This document shows positions 20,101 to 26,690 of a stretch of 26,690 nucleotides of DNA, in pieces (within the stretch, counting starts at the first letter, position 1; each line of letters begins with the position of its first letter). Made by a program: the position numbers and the translations under genes. Source of the DNA: DAOUMU01 sp034409055 (GTDB lineage Bacteria > Chloroflexota > Anaerolineae > 4572-78 > J111); NCBI GenBank assembly GCA_034409055.1, contig DAOUMU010000049.1, positions 1 to 26,690 of the forward strand, in the 5' to 3' direction. A model generated the notes under the pieces. That model ran no database searches and was not told where the DNA came from. It worked only from the letters and a program-made list of their open reading frames with translations.

Positions 20101-20337
20101 ATGAGCCACAAAAAATATCGACTCATACTCTGTTTCACTTTCATCCTGACTCTCGTCGGTCTCCTGTTGTTGGCTTCGCTGACGGAGCCAGCGGTGCAGG
20201 CCGGGCCAACCCTACCCAGTCGAAGTGCGCCTGTCCCCTCTACCCTCCCTGGCGACGATGGTGGGAGTAACCAGGCGGACCAACCCGTTGGGACTTATAT
20301 CCAGTGGCCAGTCCAGGATGTGCTGGCCGGCACGTAG
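20101..20337 (+). CDS. Small secreted protein, possibly truncated by an amber codon
   Basis: The 78-residue product has a clear Sec signal peptide: Lys/Lys/Arg start, hydrophobic core at about 9-27, and a likely cut after AVQA near residue 38. A Ser/Pro/Gly-rich mature segment follows. AAGGAG lies 12 nt before the ATG. The TAG at 20335 interrupts a frame that continues in register to a TAA at 20458 (119 codons in total). That continuation has TATQWQHSAPETGK, which resembles the Trp-rich secreted repeat proteins of Chloroflexota. Either the gene decayed recently (a TGG-to-TAG change would do it) or the short form is functional. I do not recognise a named family. Confidence 0.6.
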   Translation: MSHKKYRLILCFTFILTLVGLLLLASLTEPAVQAGPTLPSRSAPVPSTLPGDDGGSNQADQPVGTYIQWPVQDVLAGT

Positions 20338-20467
20338 ACAGCGACTCAATGGCAGCATAGCGCGCCAGAGACCGGTAAGATATTTAAGGTTAGTATCATT
20401 CGTTCCGGAGCATCGGACTCAGAATGCTTGCCCAAAATCCGGGATAGATATAACCTTTAATTGCCGT

Positions 20468-20495
20468 TTGACAAATTCTTGGGGTTGAGTATACT
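20468..20495 (+). promoter_or_regulatory. Promoter of the tRNA-Ala pair
   Basis: TTGACA (20468-20473), a 16-nt spacer and TATACT (20490-20495), 17 bp before the first tRNA. Confidence 0.65.
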
Positions 20496-20512
20496 AGACT
20501 AACAGTTGGTGG

Positions 20513-20734
<222 letters not shown>

Positions 20735-20792
20735 GGGCCAATGAGTAATTAACAATTAGCAATAAACAATTGTTAATTACTCATTGTTTGTT
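20735..20792. repeat. AT-rich heptamer hairpin after the second tRNA
   Basis: AATGAGTAATTAACAATT and AATTGTTAATTACTCATT form a perfect 18-bp stem. It is made of 7-bp units like the spacer before the tRNA. There is no T-tract. Confidence 0.75.
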
Positions 20793-20804
20793 ATTAAATG
20801 AAGT

Positions 20805-20848
20805 AACCCTTCGCTTTTTATGGCCGAAGCGGGGGGTTTTTGCTTTTT
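20805..20848 (+). terminator. Terminator of the tRNA operon
   Basis: CTTCG and CGAAG with flanking CC/GG pairs and a bulged C form a stem. It is followed by TTTTTGCTTTTT. Confidence 0.7.
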
Positions 20849-20870
20849 ATTGGCCAAGTAGCCTTGACAC

Positions 20871-20939
20871 CCTATTCGCTCACCTGTGCCTGGTAGGGTA
20901 TTTTCGCCACACCCACCCTATAGGTTTGCCATTTTCCCC
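20871..20939. repeat. Dispersed ~65-bp repeat, copy 3
   Basis: Nearly colinear with 9772-9841, sharing ATTCGCTCACCTGTGCC, GGTAGGGTATTT and GCCACACC. It lies between the tRNA terminator and ilvE. Confidence 0.75.
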
Positions 20940-21001
20940 TCCGCTCAGTAAAATGAACAAATTCAACCAACTACCCAACTACCTAACGGAGGAGTTGCTC
21001 A

Positions 21002-21925
21002 ATGGCCATACCAAAATCGGAATTCATCTGGTTCAACGGACAATTTGTGCCGTGGGACGAGGCCAAAGTCCACGTTTTGTCCCACGTGCTACATTATGGT
21101 ACCAGTGTTTTTGAGGGAATTCGGGCTTATCAAACGCCCTCAGGCCCGGCCGTCCTGGGCCTGGAACCCCACGTCAAACGACTCTTTAATAGCTGCAAAA
21201 TCATCAATATGCCCGTACCCTTCAGCCAGACGGAAATCAGCCAGGCGATTTTGGATACGATTGGGCGTAACAGGCACAACGCTTGCTACATTCGGCCCCT
21301 GGTTTTCCGAGGTTACGAAACACTGGGCGTTGATCCAAGCCAATGTCCGGTCGAGGTCATTATTGCCACCTGGGAGTGGGGCGCTTATTTGGGGGCTGAT
21401 GCTCTGGAGAAAGGCGTTGACGTGGCCGTCAGTAGTTGGCGACGGATGGCCCCGGACACCCATCCGGCCATGGCCAAGGTTGGGGGCAACTATATCAACT
21501 CCCAAATGGTGGTCATGGAAGCCAAGCGCCACGGTTACATCGAGGGCATTGTGTTAGACGTCCAGGGCTACGTCAGTGAAGGCAGTGGGGAGAACATCTT
21601 TGTCATTACGGATCGCAAAATCTTCACCCCGCCCCTGGGTAACTCCATCCTGACCGGTATTACCCGTGGTTTTGCCATTACCCTGGCCGAAGAAAAAGGT
21701 TACCCCGTCATTGAGCAACAAATACCTCGAGAAATGCTTTACATTGCCGACGAGATTTTCTTTACGGGCACGGCGGCCGAAATTACCCCCGTCAAAAGCG
21801 TGGACGGCATCGAAATCGGTAGCGGTTCGCGGGGGCCGATTACCGAAGAGGTCCAGAGCGAGTTCTTCGCCATCATTACCGGCGAGGTCCCAGACCGGCA
21901 CGGTTGGTTGACGCCGGTCAAATAG
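21002..21925 (+). CDS. ilvE: Branched-chain amino acid aminotransferase
   Basis: The 307-residue fold-type IV PLP enzyme transfers the amino group in the last step of Leu, Ile and Val synthesis. It has the N-terminal FNGQFVPWDEAKVHVLSH segment, VFEGIRAY (36-43), the PLP lysine Lys159 in AKVGGNYINS and the cofactor-phosphate loop EGSGENIF (193-200). FFTGTAAEITPV lies near the C-terminus. The length is standard. GGAGGAG lies 7 nt before the ATG. It is a single gene with its own 5' region behind a dispersed repeat; no other ilv genes are adjacent. Confidence 0.96.
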   Translation: MAIPKSEFIWFNGQFVPWDEAKVHVLSHVLHYGTSVFEGIRAYQTPSGPAVLGLEPHVKRLFNSCKIINMPVPFSQTEISQAILDTIGRNRHNACYIRPLVFRGYETLGVDPSQCPVEVIIATWEWGAYLGADALEKGVDVAVSSWRRMAPDTHPAMAKVGGNYINSQMVVMEAKRHGYIEGIVLDVQGYVSEGSGENIFVITDRKIFTPPLGNSILTGITRGFAITLAEEKGYPVIEQQIPREMLYIADEIFFTGTAAEITPVKSVDGIEIGSGSRGPITEEVQSEFFAIITGEVPDRHGWLTPVK

Positions 21926-22105
21926 ACCGGTGAGAGGGGATACGAAAAATTAGTTAGGTCGCTTCGTTACAAGAAAAATTCGTTAGCTTGACTCGACTCG
22001 TGTAGCAGATTGTAAAATCGCGAGCTTTTGCTTTCCCCATTTTCCAATGTCATGCTTTCAATCACATACTACCTCACCAATTAATCGACATAGAGGAATG
22101 TTTAT

Positions 22106-24964
22106 ATGTCTTCCATACCCTCCTTCCAAGACCTCTTGGCTGACTTTTCTGAAGAAATTTTTGTTGGACGGAGTGAGCAACTATCACTTTTCGAAAAAGC
22201 TTTAAATGCTACTCGTCCTCCATTCCTGATTTTAGCTATTTGCGGGCAGGGGGGAGTGGGTAAAACTACACTCCTCGAACAATTGCGCCATATTGCAAAT
22301 GACCACGAGGTATTAACCGCGTTGGTCAATGAGGATCAGACGACCATTCCGACGACGCTTGCCCATTTTGCCTACCAGTTTGATGAGGTTGGCTATGTCT
22401 GCAAAAACTTCAACGAACGTTATCGCAAATATCGCGAACTAAAAGAGCAAATTGAAGCTGATCCTAAAGCACCCAAAGGTGTACTTGACTTTGCTCTCCG
22501 TAGTGCGGCCCGCATTAGTATGCGTAGTTTACGTCGAGTCCCAATGGCTGGAGAGGCGGCTGATGTGTTACTCACTCCAGAGGCTGAAACCTTGGTTGCC
22601 GATCAGGTCAGTGCTATGGCTACCTACGTTGCTCAGAAATTCACCAACAAAGATGAACGAGTCCTACTGCTGGAAACCGATCAGGAACTCACTCGCCATT
22701 TCTTGACTGACCTGAATAAATATGCCCAAGATCGTCGCATTGTTTTCTTCTTTGACACATATGAAAAAACAGCGGTTTACTTGGATACCTGGCTACGAGA
22801 TTTGCTACTAGGGAAATTTGGCAAATTCAGCAGCCACGTTTTATTTGTTATTGCCGGGCGCTACCCACTTGGTCAAACTTGGACTTGTTTCAAAAGAGCT
22901 ATTAAGCAAATCCAACTCCACGAATTTACGGAGGCTGAAGCGCGCGAATATCTCGAACGTTCTGGTATCACTGATGAAAAACAAATTGTACAATTGCTAA
23001 AACTCTCAGATTGTTTGCCAGTGCTACTTGCTTTGCTTGTTTCTGCACCAGGTGATGTGGCGGTTGAAGTGTCGGGTGATGCTGTCGAGCGTTTCTTGCA
23101 GGAAACCTCCTCCGAACAAAGAAAGGCTGCCCTTACAGGTAGTGTGCCTCGTTTTTTCAATCAAGACACCTTGGCGATAACGCTTGGTTCCGAAGAAGCT
23201 GCCGGTTCAGCTTTCGAATGGCTCAGTCAAGCTCACTTTGTACGTTCTGGTACAGAAGGATGGTTCTATCACGACGTTGTTCGTTCTTTGATGCTGCGTT
23301 ACTTCCGTCTGCGTTCAACCCAGCATTGTACAGAAATCCATAGCAAGCTGGTAGTATACTATCAAGCTAAGGTTGATGCCCTGAGCAAATCGGATTTAGC
23401 TAACGACCATCGAAGTAATGAAACCTGGCGCAAGTTTGAGGTTGAACGCTTATACCATCTTCTCTCACATAACCCTTTTTCGCAGTTTAATGAAATTTTG
23501 ATTGGGTTTCTGACTGACATTGAGCATAAGGATCCGTCAACTCTACGAAGCTATGTTCAGATACTGGCTCAAGTATCAGATGAAACTGGGGAATCCATTT
23601 TGAGTACTTGGGCAAGCCGTTTGAAACAGATAATTTCATTTCTGGATGATGATATACCTGTTGAGGAGATTGACGAAACTCTTTCGGCTGCAACTTTCCT
23701 ATGTGACCTCAATGACCTGGAAAAGCAGTCCCGGGGCCAAGCTTATGTGCTTCGTGGTCGTATCCATCGTTTGAAAACAGGAGATTTTCTGGCCGCAATT
23801 ACCGATTTCACCAAAGCTATTGAACTACAGCCGGAAGATGGTATGAACTATCAACTGCGTGGGCATACATACGCGAGAATGAAGAATTATCGGGCTGCGT
23901 TGGCTGACTATTCCAAAGCCATTGAACTCCAACCGGAGAATGGTTTCAATTACCTTGGACGTGGACGTGTCCATATGTGGATGAAGAACTACCCGGCTGC
24001 ACTGGCTGACTTGGATAAATTTATTGAGCTACTACCAGAATATTCTTCCTGGAAGTATCAATGGCGTGGACGCATCCATTTAGAAACAAAGGATTACTCC
24101 GCTGCACTAGCCGACTGCTCCCAAGCCATTGAACTACAACCAGAGGATGGTATGAACTATCAACAGCGCGGGCATACATACATGCATATGAAGAATTATC
24201 GGGCTGCGTTGGCCGACTATTCCAAAGCCGTTGAACTTCAACCAGAGAATGGTTACAATTACCTTGGACGTGGACGTGCCCATTTAAGGATGGAGAACTA
24301 CACGGCTGCGTTGGCTGACTTGGATAAAGCCATTGAGCGACTACCCGAGTATTCTTTTTGGAAGTATCAATGGCGTGGACGCGTTCATCTAGCAGCAAAG
24401 GATTACCCCACTGCACTAGCCGACTGCTCTAAAGCCATTGAACTACAGCCGGAAGATGGTATGAACTATCAACTGCGTGGGCATACATACGCGAGAATGA
24501 AGAATTATCGGGCTGCGTTGGCTGACTATTCCAAAGCCATTGAACTCCTGCCAGAGAACAGTTACAATTACCTTGGACGTGGGCGAGCCCATTTGAGGAT
24601 GGGAAACTACACGGCTGCGTTGGCTGACTTGGATAAAGCCATTGAACTTGTAAAGGATGCCTACATCTATGCCTGGCGTGGCCGTGTGTATCTAGCGATG
24701 AAAGATACTACAAATGCCCAGGCCGATTTTGCTCAAATTGAGGTAATATCCTCGAAAGAAGGTCGCCCAGCGTACATTATTGCCGCTGGCTATTCAGAAC
24801 TACATCAGGTAGCTGAGGCGTGTACCTGGTTACACCGAGCCTTTAAACGAGACAGAACCTTAGTGAACGAAGCCCGTACCGATACCGAGTTTGATTCCAT
24901 TTGGGAGACGGCAGAGTTTAAGGAACTGATGGCACAATTTGAGGAACCGATGGAGGAAAACTGA
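22106..24964 (+). CDS. STAND-family NTPase with C-terminal TPR array
   Basis: The 952-residue protein starts with FVGRSEQL (19-26). It has Walker A GQGGVGKTT (47-55, Lys53), Walker B IVFFFD (212-217, Asp217) followed by TYEKT, and a VIAGR sensor strand (248-252). A winged-helix/helical region (about 340-560) with WRKFEVERLYHLLSHNP comes next. About ten TPRs (about 545-890) are arranged as 103-residue units of three TPRs each. It is a signal-regulated ATPase of the type used in bacterial immunity and regulation, with the TPRs as sensor. No effector domain is fused and none is recognised next to it. AGAGGA lies 8 nt before the ATG. It is homologous by eye to the split NTPase plus TPR pair at 6313-8150. 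Its base composition is lower in GC than its left neighbours. Confidence 0.92.
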   Translation: MSSIPSFQDLLADFSEEIFVGRSEQLSLFEKALNATRPPFLILAICGQGGVGKTTLLEQLRHIANDHEVLTALVNEDQTTIPTTLAHFAYQFDEVGYVCKNFNERYRKYRELKEQIEADPKAPKGVLDFALRSAARISMRSLRRVPMAGEAADVLLTPEAETLVADQVSAMATYVAQKFTNKDERVLLLETDQELTRHFLTDLNKYAQDRRIVFFFDTYEKTAVYLDTWLRDLLLGKFGKFSSHVLFVIAGRYPLGQTWTCFKRAIKQIQLHEFTEAEAREYLERSGITDEKQIVQLLKLSDCLPVLLALLVSAPGDVAVEVSGDAVERFLQETSSEQRKAALTGSVPRFFNQDTLAITLGSEEAAGSAFEWLSQAHFVRSGTEGWFYHDVVRSLMLRYFRLRSTQHCTEIHSKLVVYYQAKVDALSKSDLANDHRSNETWRKFEVERLYHLLSHNPFSQFNEILIGFLTDIEHKDPSTLRSYVQILAQVSDETGESILSTWASRLKQIISFLDDDIPVEEIDETLSAATFLCDLNDLEKQSRGQAYVLRGRIHRLKTGDFLAAITDFTKAIELQPEDGMNYQLRGHTYARMKNYRAALADYSKAIELQPENGFNYLGRGRVHMWMKNYPAALADLDKFIELLPEYSSWKYQWRGRIHLETKDYSAALADCSQAIELQPEDGMNYQQRGHTYMHMKNYRAALADYSKAVELQPENGYNYLGRGRAHLRMENYTAALADLDKAIERLPEYSFWKYQWRGRVHLAAKDYPTALADCSKAIELQPEDGMNYQLRGHTYARMKNYRAALADYSKAIELLPENSYNYLGRGRAHLRMGNYTAALADLDKAIELVKDAYIYAWRGRVYLAMKDTTNAQADFAQIEVISSKEGRPAYIIAAGYSELHQVAEACTWLHRAFKRDRTLVNEARTDTEFDSIWETAEFKELMAQFEEPMEEN
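23822..24648 (+). repeat. 309-bp super-repeats in the TPR region
   Basis: Units start at 23822, 24131 and 24440 (the last incomplete), exactly 309 bp apart. The first 109 bp of units 1 and 3 (23822-23930 and 24440-24548) are identical, while unit 2 differs at many sites. Confidence 0.9.
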
Positions 24965-25346
24965 AAAACAAATTAAGAGATGGACATCGAAAGCCATAAT
25001 TTCTTTTTTATGTAAAAGTCAAGCTAAGGAACTGTAAAGAAATAACTTGTGAGTTTTGGTTCTACATGAAGTGTAGAAATTCACAACTTGATTTTTTACA
25101 AGTCCTGGGAAACAAGAGGGTTCATATAACAACCAACTGAACCACACGGCTCGTACCAGATATTTGTTTGAAGGGGTGTTGGCTTTGAGGTTGCTGGAGG
25201 CCAAGAAGTCACGTATAATTGGGGTAACATGCCCTATTGAAGTGGTGTCCACAGTTGGGTATCACTTTTTTTGTGTATCTCGTCGGGTCGCTGGTTAGCA
25301 GAATCGTTAGTCAGTCGTTTCGTGCATAGCGAAGAGGATTTGAAAG
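24965..25346. other. Intergenic region after the STAND-TPR gene
   Basis: The 382 bp hold the terminator at 25045-25097. I see no tRNA, convincing ORF or repeat in the rest. Confidence 0.5.
25045..25097 (+). terminator. Probable terminator of the STAND-TPR gene
   Basis: TTCTACA (25060-25066) and TGTAGAA (25072-25078) form a perfect stem. It sits inside an outer TTGTGA (25047-25052) and TCACAA (25081-25086) pair and is followed by a T6 run at 25092-25097. Confidence 0.6.
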
Positions 25347-25970
25347 ATGGTCAGACGGAAGAGACACAGTAATCTGTCTCCTCGTGAAAGACTGGACATA
25401 TTTCTGTCTTGCGTTGATGAACTCAACGCAAGACCGTTTGTACTCGACGGTCTGTTTGAGTTTCGATTTCACGTTCACTGTGATCAAGAATCAGGTTATC
25501 TGACATGCGAGTTTGAAGAGGATGACCAGGAAAGTTTTCGTTCGTTCTTGCTGACCTTCCGCAAATTCATCCTGAACAACGAGCCAGCGAACATTGACCG
25601 AGTGCTCAAAACTTGCCGAAGGCACGTAAAGAGTGAAGAAGATGAGTTGAGGGAGGTACTGGATGAACTAAAGGCCGTTTGGCGTTATCAGTACGGAAAA
25701 GGCGTAATTCAAATGCGAACCAACGGTGTGAACCTCACACCGGAGTATGTGCTCGATCTCTGGATAAATGGTCAGTATTTTCACAGCGATAATCCTGACA
25801 AGAGAAAGCAACTGGACGATTTACTCACGCACGAGTTACCTTCAGTTAAGATTCAGCTTCTTTGGTCACTGCCGATTCTAACACAAACCATATTCGCAGT
25901 CGGTCGAGTTGTAGCCAAGGCTCTCAGAGAGGATGCCTTCGAATTTTTAGAAAAAGCATCCTGGCGATGA
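25347..25970 (+). CDS. Hypothetical protein, unknown family
   Basis: The 207-residue soluble protein has no signal peptide and no motif I recognise. It starts with a basic segment (MVRRKRHSN), then a likely alpha/beta region with an aromatic/acidic core (FEFRFHVHCDQESGYLTCEFEEDD, about 37-60). A Lys/Glu-rich helical middle (about 85-115) and a hydrophobic C-terminal stretch (about 165-190) follow. AAGAGGA precedes the ATG with good spacing, so it is probably expressed. It lies between the STAND-TPR gene and a zinc-ribbon-like gene in a low-GC accessory segment. A role linked to those neighbours is possible, but nothing in the sequence shows it. Confidence 0.65.
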   Translation: MVRRKRHSNLSPRERLDIFLSCVDELNARPFVLDGLFEFRFHVHCDQESGYLTCEFEEDDQESFRSFLLTFRKFILNNEPANIDRVLKTCRRHVKSEEDELREVLDELKAVWRYQYGKGVIQMRTNGVNLTPEYVLDLWINGQYFHSDNPDKRKQLDDLLTHELPSVKIQLLWSLPILTQTIFAVGRVVAKALREDAFEFLEKASWR

Positions 25971-26088
25971 TTTGCCTCAACCTAATTAGCAAGAACGGTC
26001 ACACTAATCCTTAACTCGTTAGCGCGCTCAATGCCAGCCGAGGAGATGTGTTGAAACCTCAACGAAAAAGTTAGATTGGAGAGAGAAG

Positions 26089-26547
26089 ATGACGAAACGA
26101 CCAAGAAGGAGACGCAGACGCATTGCTCAAAAGCATCCTCGTTGTGGCTTGTGTGGCAAAACCGAAAACCTGACCAAGACACCCTGTTGTGGACAGTGGA
26201 TATGTGACGATGAAGATCAATATGTATTGTTTTCTTATGCGCGGAATAGTTGCTATCGGAACCACCGTCGCTATACATTGTGTGGGTATCACTATGGTGA
26301 GGAACATTCTGGGGATTGGAAAATGTGTCCTGAATGTAGGGAAGCCTTTGAAACTGAGATGTACGTGTACTATGGGACCAACGAATACAACTTCGAGAAG
26401 TTGGAGAATCCGCCGGAGTATGAGCCAACGCGCTGTGCTAAATGCAATACTATCATTGTGCTGAGCGAAGGCGGGTTCTCGATAAAGAGTGAGCAGTACT
26501 TCTGTGCAAAGTGCTCGGATGTCGATTGGTCCAGATTGTCGAGTTAG
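26089..26547 (+). CDS. Cys/His-rich zinc-ribbon-like protein
   Basis: The 152-residue protein begins with a strongly basic segment (KRPRRRRRRIAQK). It then has several potential metal-binding knuckles: CGLC (19-22), CC (33-34) with Cys39, a Cys/His cluster around 55-80 (NSCYRNHRRYTLCGYHYGEEH then CPEC), and a C-terminal pair CAKC (about 116-119) with CAKC (about 139-142) typical of a zinc ribbon. I recall similar uncharacterised bacterial proteins but know no function; nucleic-acid binding is the usual role of such folds and is inferred. GGAGAG lies upstream of the ATG. It may be carried with the adjacent mobile element. Confidence 0.7.
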   Translation: MTKRPRRRRRRIAQKHPRCGLCGKTENLTKTPCCGQWICDDEDQYVLFSYARNSCYRNHRRYTLCGYHYGEEHSGDWKMCPECREAFETEMYVYYGTNEYNFEKLENPPEYEPTRCAKCNTIIVLSEGGFSIKSEQYFCAKCSDVDWSRLSS

Positions 26548-26593
26548 TCCAGCCTGAGTGATGCGTTAGATAGTTTCTGTCAGGAAACCCTGT

Positions 26594-26689
26594 TCAAGCC
26601 ACTGCCACCGCCGAGCGTCGTTTCCGGCGGCGCGGCTTGAGTATGGCTTCAGCAATCTTGACCAGATTGTTGACAATACAGCCCCAACC
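26594..26689 (-). CDS. Probable transposase C-terminus (partial, runs off right edge)
   Basis: The open frame on the minus strand enters from the right edge and stops at 26594. The 31 visible residues begin with GWGCIVNNLVKIAEAI and end in a basic tail KPRRRKRRSAVAVA. A W/L-G-x-x-x-N-N-L-x-x-I-A pattern followed by Arg/Lys is typical of the C-terminal end of several transposase families. The exact insertion sequence family cannot be decided from so little. No terminal inverted repeat can be tested without the other end. Confidence 0.45.
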   Translation of the reverse strand, partial: GWGCIVNNLVKIAEAILKPRRRKRRSAVAVA

Positions 26690-26690
26690 A

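Noticed and set aside
25019..25252. 77-codon minus-strand frame
   Set aside because: It runs through the terminator hairpin, has no ribosome site that I can support and shows no protein-like pattern.
26594..26690. Assigning the right-edge fragment to a specific insertion sequence family
   Set aside because: Only 31 residues are visible and no terminal repeat can be tested.

Overview
The window reads as a chromosomal segment of a bacterium, most likely a member of the Chloroflexota (Anaerolineae/Caldilineae-like). That placement is inferred from gene content and style: large DUF2079 and GT-C membrane proteins with repeated beta-sandwich domains, PolX with a PHP domain, STAND-TPR proteins and many short tandem repeats. 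No rRNA is present to confirm it. Most of the first 22 kb is GC-rich. From about 22.1 kb the composition becomes visibly more AT-rich and the gene content accessory.

Layout. (1) 1-5.5 kb, minus strand: polX, a DUF2079 membrane protein, and a GT-C glycosyltransferase-like gene running off the left edge. The last two overlap by ATGA. (2) 5.65 kb, plus strand: a 33-codon DUF433-like remnant with good expression signals. (3) 5.8-8.85 kb, minus strand: a compact four-gene locus of TIR protein, P-loop (STAND-type) NTPase, TPR protein and a small single-pass membrane protein. The TIR and membrane proteins end in the same ~60-residue C-terminal tail, encoded by a ~90% identical 194-bp DNA duplication. 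This is my candidate for a poorly described conflict or signalling system. (4) 8.9-11.2 kb, minus strand: a SAM methyltransferase with a leaderless-type promoter, then an arsR-arsM arsenic operon. (5) 11.2-14.5 kb, minus strand: nuoI and a fused nuoB-C-D gene, divergent from (6) a SufR-like Fe-S regulator at 14.77 kb, plus strand. (7) 15.75-19.9 kb, plus strand: moaA, a GAF-PAS-GAF histidine kinase and an OmpR/PhoB-type response regulator, closed by a terminator. (8) 20.0-20.5 kb: a small secreted protein with an internal amber codon, behind a promoter carrying two Pho-box-like repeats. (9) 20.5-20.85 kb: two tRNA-Ala genes (CGC and GGC anticodons) and a terminator. (10) ilvE at 21.0 kb. (11) 22.1-26.7 kb: a 952-residue STAND-TPR protein, an unknown protein, a Cys-rich zinc-ribbon-like protein and a transposase-like C-terminus at the right edge.

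How genes work together. The TIR, NTPase and TPR genes are spaced 1 bp apart or overlap by 4 bp, so they look translationally coupled. Together the NTPase and TPR proteins correspond to the single STAND-TPR protein at 22.1 kb. The shared tail could bring the TIR protein to the membrane protein; this is inference. ArsR and ArsM form a sense-and-methylate arsenic unit. The SufR-like regulator sits divergently to the Fe-S-rich nuo genes, with AT palindromes between them. The kinase and response regulator form a two-component pair next to a promoter with 11-bp direct repeats.

A second theme is repeats. Tandem arrays of several different heptamers occur throughout, inside the GT-C reading frame, at the 3' end of the kinase gene, in front of DUF2079 and around the tRNAs. 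There is also a dispersed ~65-bp repeat (two full copies and one partial copy).
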